Shown here: in pieces, positions 50,439 to 62,849 of the stretch
How positions within the stretch are numbered: the first letter of the stretch is position 1
Layout of the letters: each line of letters begins with the position of its first letter
Assembly (NCBI GenBank): GCA_037043235.1
Contig: JAWRVZ010000028.1
Span: 361,001-425,000, forward strand
Length of the DNA: 64,000 nucleotides
Reading direction: 5' to 3'
From: Rhodeus uyekii
Taxonomy: Eukaryota > Chordata > Actinopteri > Cypriniformes > Acheilognathidae
Notes under the pieces: model-generated
What the model saw: only the letters and a program-made list of their open reading frames with translations
What the model was told of the DNA's origin: nothing
Databases searched by the model: none
Position numbers and translations under genes: made by a program

Positions 50439-53400
50439 CTAAAGTTCTGTTTCTACCTCATCCTCATCACCATTGTCAACATAGTACTCATCATCGGTTG
50501 TGGTGTCAGAATCAGACTCCTCAAAAACAGTCAAGCTTGTTGTGTAGTTCCTAGATGGTAGGATACCTCGAGGAGAAAGAGTTTCTGGACTTGTCCTCAT
50601 GAGGGAAGACATAACAGGAGCCTGGGATATCCGGCGAGGTGAAGAGGATGAAGTTGGTGATGGAGGTGGGGTTGGGTCTGAATCATCATTATCAAGATGG
50701 TCATCTGTATATCCAGGTTGAAACTGTATACCACTGACAGATTTGGGAGCATAGCTTGGGGAATAGCTGGTTACTGGAGAGTCAACTACTGCATAATTCT
50801 CCTTTGGCACAAGGTCATCCAAACTTGAAAGGTCACTGATGCTGCTTGTTGAGATTCTTCCAGGACCTGATGGGCGACTTGAAAATACACTGCTGACTGA
50901 GTAGGATCGTCCACTGTGCATACCATACTTTAAGTCTGCACACGACGAGGACAATTGAGACCTCACAAGATTTTGCTGCACTGCATTCGTAGTGGAGCTC
51001 AGAGGAGAGAAGTTATCAAACTCACAAAGTGAATTTGTTTTTTTGCTCACTGGACTATAAAACACATTGTCATTCTGAATGTCTTCTGAATCAAAATCAA
51101 ACAAATAAAAGGGTGATGGGGGACCGACTGAGGATTTCCTGTAATGTGGCAAGGAGGCAGAACGGTTCACACATTGGGCGTTTATCCTGTTTGGACTAAA
51201 GCTCCTGCTGTAAGACCGGTTTCCATTTTCATAGCTATGCCTCTTTTGCTGATCAACATTGAATTTATTCTCAGATAATGTTGAGGGTGACAAGGACCCA
51301 AAAGTGGAAAAACAATTCCCTATGTCAGTGTTCAAAGATGAGTCTGGGGCCTCCCACGTGCACCCATAATACTTTTGTTCAGTTGTAGACTTGTTTTGCC
51401 TATCCATATTTAATGTATTCTCAGACTCCTTTAAAGTTAGTGGTGACAAGGAACCCAGAGAGGCTTTGTCGGTTGTTAAAAAGGAGTTAGAGGGCTCCCG
51501 TTGGCTTCCAGAATATGTTTTCTGCTGTGTTTTGGGTTTTTCAATAGACTCAGTGTCTGAGTGTTGCTGGGTGGGGGACTTGTTCTTTTTCATGACTGTG
51601 TCGAGTGTGCGGTCTGAACGTTTGACACCAAATGTCAGTTTCAAGCGATTTAATATCTGGTCTATCCTACTGTTCGTTTTAAACACTGGCGAATGTCTTT
51701 TGGTTTTTAAATACTGGGGACTAACCACCTCTTTGTCTGGCAAAGATGCAGAAGAGAAGGCATTGTCTTTCTTAACTCGTGAAGCAAACAGGCCTTTCTT
51801 TGAATTGGGATTCTGAATTTCCTGCAATCTATCATGCATATGTACAGCTGTAGTCTCGTTCTCAGCTGTAAGAGGAGTTCCACTTTTTTGTGTGAGATTA
51901 TTAGCTTGTAAATACTTATCTTTCTCACTTAGTCTTTGCTTGGGGTAAGCATCACCCTTATCAAGATGAAGTGCCATGAGGCCATCCTGTTCCTGATGAG
52001 GGAAGTTGTTTGAGCCTGTGTTGGGCTGCCTTGGGTGTAGGCTTTGGCTTTCCATGACAAAACTTGCATTTGGTGCAGTTTGAAAGAGGCATGGCTGGGC
52101 AGGTCTGTGATTATCTAGGGTGCTTGTATAAGCTTGAACTGCTGTCCTCTGTTCTCTGTTAGGAGAAGCTAACTGTTCCTTTGGTCTCCTTGTTTTTCTT
52201 GTGTATGTGGGCAGTGAAGAGTTTGGATCACCTTTTATAAGGTCAACGTCAGGGGTTACAATATCATAAGATGTGGATCTGGTATGTGTTTTAGACACAG
52301 GTGGAGAGGACAGTCCTTGTAAAGTGTTGTTGAGTGCAGGTCTTGAGGAGATGAGGCTAGAATATGGAGAAGTGCTAAGACGAGGTGTTGATCCTTTTCC
52401 AAAATCAGGAGGCAGAGATTGAGCTGGGGTTACATGAGTCCTTGAGCCATAAGAACTTCTTTGTAATGCGTGTACCTGTGGTACAAATGGGTTGTCGAAC
52501 GAAAACCTTGAGGAAAAAGTCTTCTGGTCACCCTGTAGTATTACGTCTCCATCTTGCTTAGGAGGCAACGTTTCAGTTCTCTCTATGTGGGGAGAAGGGG
52601 TGAAAGGGGAAGGGGTGGACACAGCTGGGCTGGACTGTCGGAGGTATGAATAGATGCTTGGTACTCTGACACTTCTGAGAGGTCTGCTTGGAGAAAGAGG
52701 GCTTGAAAGATCCATTGAGCTTTGACTAAACTGAGACCGTTTCTTAGAGTCCAGATATATCGTTCCCATAGTTGTTGGGCTTAGTCCATCTACAAAACAG
52801 TCTTTCTTGGGTGAGAAGTTAAGCCTGTCTGTGAAGGTGCTTGTGTCCGAAGAATTGCTTGCGGATATATTTTGTGTGCTTTTTGATTTTAAATTTTGAA
52901 CATTAAAATAAGTTGAATCTTTGGGAGAAATTGTGTTGTGTGGAGTCATTTTTTGTTTGGTAATATTGATGTTTTGTAGATTGGTGTTGTTATCAGTTCC
53001 ACTGGATCTTTGTTCCACTGGATCAATGTCTTCTGTACTGGAATACTTCCTCAAAAGTACTGAATAAGAACTTTGTTGAGCTTCGAGAACCCCAATTTGA
53101 CCAATTTTTGCAATGGATTGTGGGAAATGTTCCTCCTCTGTTCTGGCCACAGAAGTTTCTAGTCTGTTTGAAATTTCTGTCTCTGGTTTGTTTTGAAATA
53201 GTGTAGTCCTTAACGGCATTCTACTCTTAATCCTAGGTGAGAAAGGGAATTGACTGGCTGGTATTTCCTCTGTTCTTTTAGAATTGTCTGGGTATTTGCC
53301 AGTTTGGTCCTCAGTGTTAACACCATGGGTAAATGATTGAGTTTTCAAAACAATTCTGCTAGGCAATGTAAGGGAACTGACAGACCTAGTTATCGGAGTC

Positions 53401-55235
53401 TGCATTTGTGTGGGCTCAGCACTGGAGCTTCTCATATTTGTCCTCCTTAATGAGAGAAGTAGGCTGCTTGTTGTTGGCTTGGAGCTCAATGATTTAAAAG
53501 CCTCATGTTCATCTCCAGTTTTGGATATTCTGTACCCTAAATCGGCAGAATTTGGTGTCTGACGAGTGTCCAGAGGTGTGTAAAAGGGATGCAATTCTGT
53601 ATTGTTGTGCATCATGCCCACAGAAGATGATTTCAAAATGGATCTTTTTGGCTGTATTGAGGTTGTGGCGTTCGGGGAATTGTTCTCTTTCTGCCAGTCA
53701 GGAGAGTTAAAGCTGGTTCCAGCAGGTAACTGCATTTCATTGTCATTGGCCAACATGTGTTCAGATGGTTGCCTTTGGGAAGATAGAAACGGTTGTTGCT
53801 GCCAATCCTGGCGAAATAAGCTAGATGGGTTGAGATTCTGTCCACAATCTTGGGGTACATGCTCTACTTCACTGCTGCCTTGCTTTGCTCTTCGAAGACG
53901 CCCACTCCAAGGTGGAACAAGAACTGAGGTCAGGGCAGACGTCAACATAGCTGATGAAGGATTGAAAAGACAAGGTTCTGGATCAAGAGCACTTTCAGAA
54001 TCAGGTGCAGTAAAAGACGGTAATGACAAGGCCTGTTTTAGCACTTCTGCATGGCATGCAAAAAGCTGGGAATCAGTGCTTGTTTTTAGTCCACAGTCCA
54101 CTCCAATGGAGGTCAGATTACTGTGGTATTGTGGAGTTGTTGGAGCATTCTCTCTACATTCATTGACTCCAAAATCCTTGTTGACTTCTGTTTGTACCTC
54201 ACAAACAGGTTGAGTAGAATGTCTTTCGGAATCGTGGATTATTTGAATTTGTTCATGAAGGCCTATGTTGTGTTGTATTTCTGAATTTTGTCCCTGCTTA
54301 GGTGTGTTATGTACATGTTGATGCAGAGTGGTAAAGCTGTCTTCATCAAAGGTTGCTTTTGGCCCATCCCCATCCTTAAATAATTCACCAGATGAGTTAC
54401 CACATTGCTCTGTTGGTGAAACCACGTCCCTTATCTGTCAAAACAAACAACAAAGGTTTTGTTTAGTGCCAAAATTAGAACAAAACACAGACTTCCTTGG
54501 GTAAATTGTAAGAAATTCTTCTCACATACATTTGAACTATTTGAACAAATCGCCACTCCCATTCCATAACTCTTTTAACAGACAGTTCAACTTCACAACT
54601 GAGCTTTACATTCCACAGAAAAAACTCTGCATGACAAAACTGCAAACATGTCACGGTACATCAGAAATAAATTAAAAGGGCAGTACAATAAAGGAAGTTT
54701 ACTATATTTAAGCAAGATATGATTGAGTAGCAAGTTATAGATATTATAGATATACTCTTATTGAACATATTCTCATGTCTGCATCTTAGCTTGGACGCTT
54801 ACCTCTGTGTTGTGTTGATTAGCTGTATTCTTTACCACTTCAAGTGTGCTGTAACTGTCAAATTTTGAAAATAATTTTTAATTAGCATATGATTTTTTAA
54901 AAATTGTATTAGCAAACATTGAAAAAGTAGGTAGACTAAAAAAATACCTCCATGATACATTTGATTTTCAAATAAATCACAGTAATTCACAAAGATACGT
55001 TTCATAAGGCTGATAAACAAAGACAAAAACAAATCTTTGTCTAATTAAATGTTCTAAATGCTATTCTTACTCCCTAAACACTTTCTCTACTTCAGTGTCT
55101 TTCATATATTCATCAACACAATGCAGGGAAACAAGATCAACAACATTCCATGACTTTAAGCATTTTAGGGGTAAACAATTCATTGGCCTGACATGAAGGA
55201 GGGTTAAACTGTTCGACATAAATGCCTGCAGTCAG

Positions 55236-55269
<34 letters not shown>

Positions 55270-56357
55270 AAAAAACGTTTTAAACAAAATAAGAGCAGAG
55301 ATGTCACACTTTTTAAAATAATATGCTGTAATACTGCACAATGTCGATTTACCGTTTCCAAGATAAAGGTTTAAACACTTTATTTGAACAAATGAACACA
55401 CCTAGAAACAGTATAGCCAAACATTTGGCGATACACTTTCATGCTATCATTCATGGTCATTAAATCATGACTTATTGCTATATAAGGACTATTACTGCCA
55501 GTCATAGGTTGAAAGGGCGTTTACTGTTCTGGCTATAAAAAAAAGCCAAATGACAGAATGGAAAGTGCTATGGCATACTTTACATGACAGAAGATTATAT
55601 TATGTGCAGTGGGTGTATATTATGTAGAATCACATTTTCATAAAACATTTTCTAATAGAGAAAGTTTTGGAGGGAATGCAGGGAAGTTTAGCATTAATTA
55701 AACTTGGATTTTTAGAAGCAGATCAAGTCCAGGGATGCAACACTATTAAACAAGAAATATATATTATAAATATATATTGTACACAATAAAAAATATTAAA
55801 CAAAACACTAAAATCATTTGTATTAATTCATATTAATTATGAGAATGACAAAAGATTACATTGAACAGTGCTATTAAATTATCTAATAACTAATACTGAT
55901 ATTTCACATCTCTTTCTATTGCATGCGAACCCACAAAAGCAGTGTAAAAAAAAATTTAAAAGAGAAGGGGGGAAGGAGTCACACTCACAGATTATTTTTT
56001 TCCTCTGCTGTCTCTTTTTTGTGTCTTCTGATGGGAAGACTGATAGAGATGGAGGAAGTAAATCTGGGAGATTCCTTCTGTTCCTCAGATGTCCTACTGA
56101 TGTCTTTCTTAGATCTGAGCAGTATTATCTGCTTGATCTGCAAATCTGATCAGAAGCAACCCCAAATGAAAGAAGGATTACAAATAACATCATAAAACTG
56201 CATAAATTGGGCATATAAACTCACGTTTGCTGCTTTTCTGCTGGCCTGCTGACGGCAACGCTGGTGAAGATGCAGCAGGTCTTGTTTCTAAATCCTTCTT
56301 GTTGTGGATGTGTTGAGCTGATGGTCCAGGATGCAACTTCTCTTGTTCACTTTTATT
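50439..56357 (-). CDS. Large disordered Ser/Pro-rich protein, probable exophilin-5 (EXPH5), 3' exons only
   Basis: Four exons join in phase: 56225-56357, 55989-56145, 54803-54854 and a huge last exon 50439-54434 (1,331 sense codons). The protein is low in hydrophobics, rich in Ser, Thr, Pro, Asn and Gln, with many S-P and T-P sites, no membrane segment, and an acidic C terminus (ESDSDTTTDDEYY). I do not recognise a catalytic domain. Exophilin-5 is a Rab27 effector with this build: small 5' exons carrying the Rab-binding helix, then one giant disordered exon. In human it lies close to C11orf65, as here. The Rab-binding exons were not found and probably lie beyond the window. The assignment rests on position and architecture; another fast-evolving disordered protein is possible. 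Confidence 0.55.
55238..55262. repeat. (CA)n microsatellite
   Basis: About 12 CA units in an intron of the exophilin-5-like gene. Confidence 0.85.
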
Positions 56358-57329
56358 CTGAAAACTTTTTAAAGCTCTGGCATTACAATACTGCTACAAC
56401 ATAACCTCCTACAGAGAGCAGGAGACTGCTTCTCTTCACAGACACACGAAATACACAGGTCTGCAACTATTTAGTGAAAACATATCAAGGTTCACTCCCT
56501 TCAGAAAAATTCTTAACAGGAACACCCACAGACATTTTCTTAGTATACAGACACATGACGCTAACAGTGAAATTTCATTTGTTTTTTGCAAGGAAAATTA
56601 TTTAAAAAAGCTAATTATACAATATGGGTGTAACAATTACACCAGAGCTAAAGTATTACCATAAACATGGTGAGACATGTTAAGATGACATTCAGTAAAA
56701 GATTAGTATCAGTGGAAACTCATTAGACGTTATGGAGGAGTGTTTAAAAGAGCCTGCAACAATTAAACTAAGATGCACTTAATCAACCATGTTGGTAAAT
56801 ATGTGTTTTAATCTTCAATCCTTGATGACTTAACTAAGCATTTCTGATGTGTGCAGGCAACATAAGCTATTATATAACTGGGGTGGTGCCAGACAACAGC
56901 TCAATGCTTGAATAAAATGTTCAGTCCAGTGGCATCTTGTTATAATTATTTGATTGTAAGAGCATTAGTAACTGAGGTAAAACAATGACGGCTACACTTT
57001 ACAATTATTTACGCGGGCTCTTCTAACCACGTAACAATTTCAACCTGTCCGCTTAAAGCTACAGACTTCCATAATGCTATATGCACAGGATGATAAGAGT
57101 CAGTTTAAGTCGAGGAATTAGGAAAAGTAGTATTTGTGTGAGAGAACGTATCCTCGCGGAGCAAATAGAAACATTGAAACCTACCGTGATTTATCAGAAT
57201 GTGCGTGAAATCTCTCTTGATCTGAGAGAACGCAAGTCACTCCGCTTTGACAACTTGACTGCTGCAAGTTCAGATCATGTGTTGACATTATAGGCTGAAT
57301 TTATCTGGCTCGTCTAGTTTGGTTACCTC

Positions 57330-57530
57330 CCTTTATGCCCTTGGGGCATCAGCTGTACCCTTCAGTACCCTCTGTGGCGGCACGGCTGTACATTCCACCG
57401 GAGAAAAGCGAGCGAGGCGAGGTAGACTAATCATACTGACAACCGTACGACCCGACGCCGCCCGTCATATGTTTCTTTCCCACCGAGGCGTGTGTTATCG
57501 AGAGAAGATCCGCGGAAGTGCGGAGTGAGC
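57330..57530. promoter_or_regulatory. CpG-richer patch, possible promoter of the exophilin-5-like gene
   Basis: Within AT-rich surroundings this patch has clustered CpG (GAGCGAGGCGAGG, CCGACGCCGCCCGTC). On the - strand a donor-like CACG|GTAGGT follows at about 57188, so a non-coding first exon of a short transcript could start here. No clear start codon in the joined frame was found, so this remains speculative. Confidence 0.3.
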
Positions 57531-57898
57531 ATGTGTTTTAGCTACAAACTCCGTACTTTGAAATGTGATAAGCATCGACAACTTGACATAACGTTGGAAA
57601 TAGATTTATCATTTTCCTAAATCATGCGAACTTGTGATCATTTGGATTTTGGACTTCTAGCTAAGAGAAGTTTCGTTTCAAAGCTGCTGTAAATAATCAT
57701 AAGGAATATAAAACTTGTTATCTAGGATGGTAGATAAGCACCATAGAATAAACAAGCGATAACTGAAGAATACGTATGATTTTCCATGAATGTCCGATAG
57801 GTGGGGTTATAAACAATAGTGTATGTCATTTCCGCGAATCGATTCTTTAGAGTTCGTTTTAAAGAACCGAATGAAATGATTCAATGATTCCTGTAAAA

Positions 57899-58476
57899 CA
57901 GTGGTTCTCAAATAGTGGGGCGCGACCCCCTGGGGGGGCGCGGAGCGATGCCAGGGGGGGCGCGCGTGACCGTGGGGAACATGCTTTTTTTGTCAGAGTA
58001 GGTTTTCTTGCATTGAACAAGAGCAGCAGATATGAAGTTCAGATAACAAACCCTTCACCCGTTTATGTGTACGATCACACCGGTGTTCATGTGTCACGTG
58101 ATCAATAGCTAAACTCACACGTGTTTTCACGCGCTATCTGGCACTGATCCAAAAAAAGACGCGCTCAGAGAACATATCATTATAAAGGTTTTTAAGCGAC
58201 AAACATTCACTTCCACATATCTGAGAATCTGAATATCAGGTAGTTGATAACAGAGCCAACAAGTTGGTGACTATTTTGAATAAAAAAGAAAAAACTAAAT
58301 AAATGTGAAACATCTATCAAACAGCGCTCTTTGTGACTGCGGTCTGTCACGTGACAAGCATGACGCGTTGCCATGGAAACAATAAAGCGAAAGTTCCAAA
58401 ATAGGCGGAGGGGGGGCACGTGAAATGTTTACTTCTTCCTAGGGGGGGCGCGACAGAAAATAATTGAGAAGCACTG
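57899..58476. mobile_element. hAT-type MITE, 578 bp
   Basis: Left end CAGTGGTTCTCAA and right end TTGAGAAGCACTG are inverted repeats. Just inside them are GC-rich arms (GGGGCGCGACCCCC; GGGGGGGCGCGAC). Flanking 8-bp direct repeats are CTGTAAAA (57891-57898) and CTGTAACA (58477-58484), 7 of 8 identical. No transposase. A fragment of the same family lies at 10963-11005. Confidence 0.8.
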
Positions 58477-58713
58477 CTGTAACATAACAGCGCCAGTACG
58501 TGGTCACTGCTGACGGGCATTCGTTGTATAATTGATCTTAGACGGTCTAATAAAGGCATATTTGCTGGACATATTCTGCATACTAGTTTAATATAACAAC
58601 AATATAGATTAAATTGTATGTGCAATTTTATACTACAATTTTATAATAATAAGCCTAATATTTCTGTTAGGAGGATATTAAAGCAGTTTACTTTTCTCCC
58701 CAGTCAAATCATT

Positions 58714-60416
58714 AGGCAAGGCAAGGCAAGGCAAGGCAAGGCAAGTTTATTTGTATAGCACATTTCATACACAATGGTAATTCAAAGTGCTTTACATAAA
58801 GAAGAATGATAAAAATAAAACATTAAAAATGATTAAAAGAATAAAAAGATAATACGTATAAAATAAAATGCAAACAGTTCAGACATAGCACAGTGCTCAA
58901 TCTGCAAATGCATAGGTAAAAAGATGTGTTTTGAGTCTTGATTTGAATGTGGCTACTGTTGGAGCACACCTGATCTCTTCTGGAAGCTGGTTCCAGCTGC
59001 GGCTGGCGTAACAGCTAAAAGCAGACTCTCCTTGCTTTGAGTGAACCCTGGGTATTACTAAGTGACTTGATCCTGATGATCTTAGTGATCTGTTAGGTTT
59101 ATATTCTATGAGCATATCTGCAATGTATTGAGGTCCTAGGCCATTGAGTGATTTATAAACAAGTAACAGTACTTTAAAATTAATTCTAAATGTAACTGGA
59201 AGCCAGTGCAAGGACCTAAGGACTGGTGTGATGTGTTCATATTTTCTGGTTCTGCTCAGAATCCTGCAGCTGTCTTATGGTCTTTTTGGGAAGGCCAATG
59301 AGGAGCCCATTAATCCACAATAATCCACCCTGCTGGTGATGAAAGCATGAACAAGTTTCTCTAAGTCTTGATTGGAGACAAAGCATCTAATTCTTGCAAT
59401 ATTTTTGAGATGATAATATGCTGATTTAGTTATTGTTTTTACATGGCTACTGAAACTCAGGTCTGACTCCAAAATCACACCAAGATTCCTGACCTGATTA
59501 ATAGTTGTTTGACCCCTAGAGTGAAGGTATGCGTTCACTTTGAGAACTTCATCTTTGTTTCCAAATGCAATGACTTCAGTTTTGTCTTTGTTTAACTGAA
59601 GGAAGTTTAGGCACATCCAGTTTTTAATTTCATCAATGCATTGACACAGGGAGTCAATGGGGCTGTAATCATTAGGTGATAACGCAAGGTAAATCTGAGT
59701 GTCATCTGCATAGCTGTGATATGCAATTTGGTTCTTTCTCATTATTTGGCTCAGTGGCAGCATATATAAGTTGAACAGGAGGGGTACAAGTATTGAACCT
59801 TGAGGGACTCCGCATGTCATGGATGTCCACTCAGACTTATGGTCACCGATACTCACATAATAACCTCTCCCTTCTAAGTATGACCTGAACCATTTAAGAA
59901 CCATCTCAGAAAGCCCAACCCAGTTTTCCAGCCTGTCAAGGAGAATGTTGTGATCTATGGTGTCAAACGCAGCACTGAGGTCGAGTAAAACCAGCACTGA
60001 TAATTTACCTGAATCTGTGTTAAGACGAATATCATTTATTATCTTTATGAGTGCTGTCTCTGTGCTGTGATGTGGTCGGAAACCAGACTGAAAGTTGTCA
60101 AAGTATCCATTCAAGCTTAAGAACTTGTTCAGCTGATTGAAAACAACTTTTTCAATAATCTTGCCTATGAAAGGTAGATTTTCATCTTTGCTTCCAAATG
60201 CAATGACTTCAGTTTTGTCTTTGTTTAACTGAAGGAAGTTTAGGCACATCCAGTTTTTAATTTCATCAATGCATTGACACAGGGAGTCAATGGGGCTGTA
60301 ATCATTAGGTGATAACGCAAGGTAAATCTGGGTGTCATCTGCATAGCTGTGATATGCAATTTGGTTCTTTCTCATTATTTGGCTCAGTGGCAGGGGTGCA
60401 AGTATTGAACCTTGAG
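58714..60416 (-). mobile_element. L2-type LINE, 5'-truncated, rearranged
   Basis: The - strand encodes parts of a non-LTR reverse transcriptase: FQSGFRPHHSTETALI, LLDLSAAFDTIDH, a GVPQGS motif and YADDT. A separate C-terminal frame (58897-59211) holds HWLPVTFRINFKVLLLVYKS, typical of the L2/CR1 group. The 3' end carries a run of GGCAA repeats (58714-58745), the usual L2 tail. A 5' block (60181-60416) duplicates 59548-59804, so the YADD segment occurs twice. The two frames are out of register, and the copy cannot be active. Confidence 0.85.
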
Positions 60417-60829
60417 TTCAGTTAGTTCAGTCCTAACACTTTTATGGCTAATTATTATCTTTTTAATCATTTTTATCTGCTAAAATGTTTAAAATGCTGT
60501 GTTTCTCGGTTTATCTTTGAACTTCAGTTCAATGGGACAGTGAGTTGTTGACTCGCGAACCGCTAGTCCACTGATTCAGTGCGATTTGTGAACCGACTCG
60601 TTCAGGCCAGTTTTGAGTACCAGTTTAACTGATTCATGGAAGATATCCGACTCAGAACCATTAGCTCACGAATTTGACAAATCGCTCAAACAACAGTGAT
60701 GTAAACAAATGTGTTTGCAACTGAGGTTTAATGTGAAGCAAAATAAGTGGTAAATAAAATGGAAGGGAAAATCAATCCTAATTAAGATTTTTTTTTGGTC
60801 AGTAATCAAGAGTGATTGTTGGTCAGGCA

Positions 60830-62540
60830 TTCTGCCTATTTGGCAAAGATTAATAGGCCCAGTGCATTATTCCTAATTATTTTATGTAGAAATACTAGAG
60901 GTCATCAATTAGACTCATTACCCTCACTGGCTAAACGACAGGAAGCCTGATTGCATTGTTGCATTGCTTAAGGGTGTGCTGTGCAGATACACATACATGG
61001 ATAAAATAATTGTGATGAACCACTCATCTGTGTATTTGGAGGGAGGGGGAAATGTGTTCTATAAGAGTTGATGTGTATTTCCAGTCAAAATAGTCAGCCA
61101 CCGCCATTATAAGTCTTGTCATGGAGTTATGCGTATCTCGATCCATTATAGAAATGCAATTTAATTCTGTAATAAAATCTAAACAGTTTTAATTAACTCT
61201 GCTGATTAAAACAGAAACCAATATAGTGCATAAGGGCATAACTTTTATGACAAATGCATCTTTAGCCTAATGTCTTTCAGGTTTTTGGCACAAGTTCAGT
61301 TTGATCATGGTGCTGGTTGTAGTAATCTGTTAGCTAAAGGGGTTACATATTTCATGGATGGCTTGTCATCTGCTGTATAAATCAACCGCCACTGCTGGAA
61401 AATGCATTATCTCCTGGAGAGATTATGACAAGGCCAATTCATAACTGTGAATTGATTTTCTTAAATGTTGGCTGCAATATGGGAGTGTATTCGGAGCATG
61501 TATTGTGGTGGTTAGCATAATCGAGGGTTTATATGTTCCTAAAATAGTAATCACAAATATAATCTGCAAATCAGACAGATCTCAGTATACTGAATAGTAC
61601 ACATTTTGCTCCAGGTAATCAGTTGCTCAGTGCTTTAAAAAATAAAATGGGTTCACACAATGCCAATAAAAAAGCCAAATGGCAATATTTTAATATTAGA
61701 TTATTGTTAGAGGAGGTGAATGAGGAGGTATATATAAACACAGCATTAATAACCTTCATCATGGCAACATTAAAATAAATAAATAAATAAACCAAATAAA
61801 AAAATAATGCCAAACTGATAGACCTGAAGTTTAAATAGACTACATGGGAATATCACATTACTTTAAATATGCTCAGATTAAGCTATATGTCACCAGATAT
61901 CACCACGACCAATTAAAGCATGGTCCATAAAGGGCATCAATTAGATGCTATAGTAATTAAAGTTGCCTTATCTACAGCTAAACTGCAGCTATCTGTAATT
62001 AATGCAGTTCTCCTGCGGCCTCAAATCTACAGCTGACCAAAGCCCTTCTTTAAGATGCCTGTAGCTCATTAAGCACTGAGAACATTTTATTAATTGACAA
62101 GACAATAGTTTCATTAAAAACCCAGAACCCTGTCACTCTGCCAGGCTGAGACAACATTTATGCGGGATGCTTGTGACTGGTGACTCAGAGGTTAAATGTG
62201 GCAGCAGCCAGGCTGCCGTATTGACTTCTGGGTAATTATACTTAAGTGGTGACTAGAGGAGGCAAATGGCAGTAACAGATTATCTGTTTTGAGGGGATGC
62301 ATTCTTAGAATCAATAAGAGTCCATTTGTGGAAATAGGGCAATTTAGGGAAAAATACACCCATGTTCTTGGTCCTAAAAGAAGTCATTTGCCTGTGCTAC
62401 CATATTGTAGGTCTTTAATTTTCTCTCAAATCTTCCATAGTTAAATCAGGAAATAAAACAGAGGGAAAACAACCTCTCTGAACAACAGTTTTACAATACT
62501 GCTTCTGCTATTAAAAGTGAGGATGAGAAATCATTTTCAC
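60830..62540. promoter_or_regulatory. Repeat-poor block, candidate conserved non-coding elements
   Basis: No exon or transposon in about 1.7 kb. Dense homeobox and POU-like words, for example GCATCAATTAGATGCTATAG, CAGCTATCTGTAATTAATGC and CTCATTAAGCACTGAGAAC around 61935-62080. It resembles enhancer DNA of a developmental gene. The target gene is not visible in the window. Confidence 0.4.
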
Positions 62541-62544
62541 ATGA

Positions 62545-62835
62545 CGTATACTAAAGTTTGGTGTCAGTAAGATTTTTTTTTCAAACAATACAGTCATCAA
62601 TGACACATTAAATTGATCAAAATTTTTCAAATAAATGCTGTTCTTTTGAACTTTCTATTTCAGTTTCTGAACAATCATGTGACACTGCAGGCTGGAGACA
62701 AAATTCAGCTTTGCCATCACAGGGATGAATTACATTTTAAAATATATTATAATTGAAAACAGTTATTTTAAATGGAAATATGTCTCACAATATTACTGTT
62801 GAACTTTTTACAATTTTTGTACTTGCATGTTTAGC
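62545..62835 (-). repeat. Cyprinid MITE copy, internally deleted
   Basis: Starts ACTAAAGTTTGGTGTCAGTA and contains CAAATAAATGCTGTTCTTTT, ATCATGTGACACTGCAGGCT and CACAATATTACTGTT. These are words of the same family as 2135-2575 in reverse orientation. It separates two repeat-poor blocks. Confidence 0.6.
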
Positions 62836-62849
62836 GTCTATAGACATGC

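Noticed and set aside
53602..54213. 203-codon + strand frame opposite the 4-kb exon
   Set aside because: It is antisense to the long continuous coding exon and has no splice or homology support. It is a shadow frame.
57050..57075. Short first exon (MEVCSFKRT) for the exophilin-5-like gene
   Set aside because: The donor would leave phase 1 while the next exon starts in phase 0, and there is no resemblance to a Rab-binding domain.
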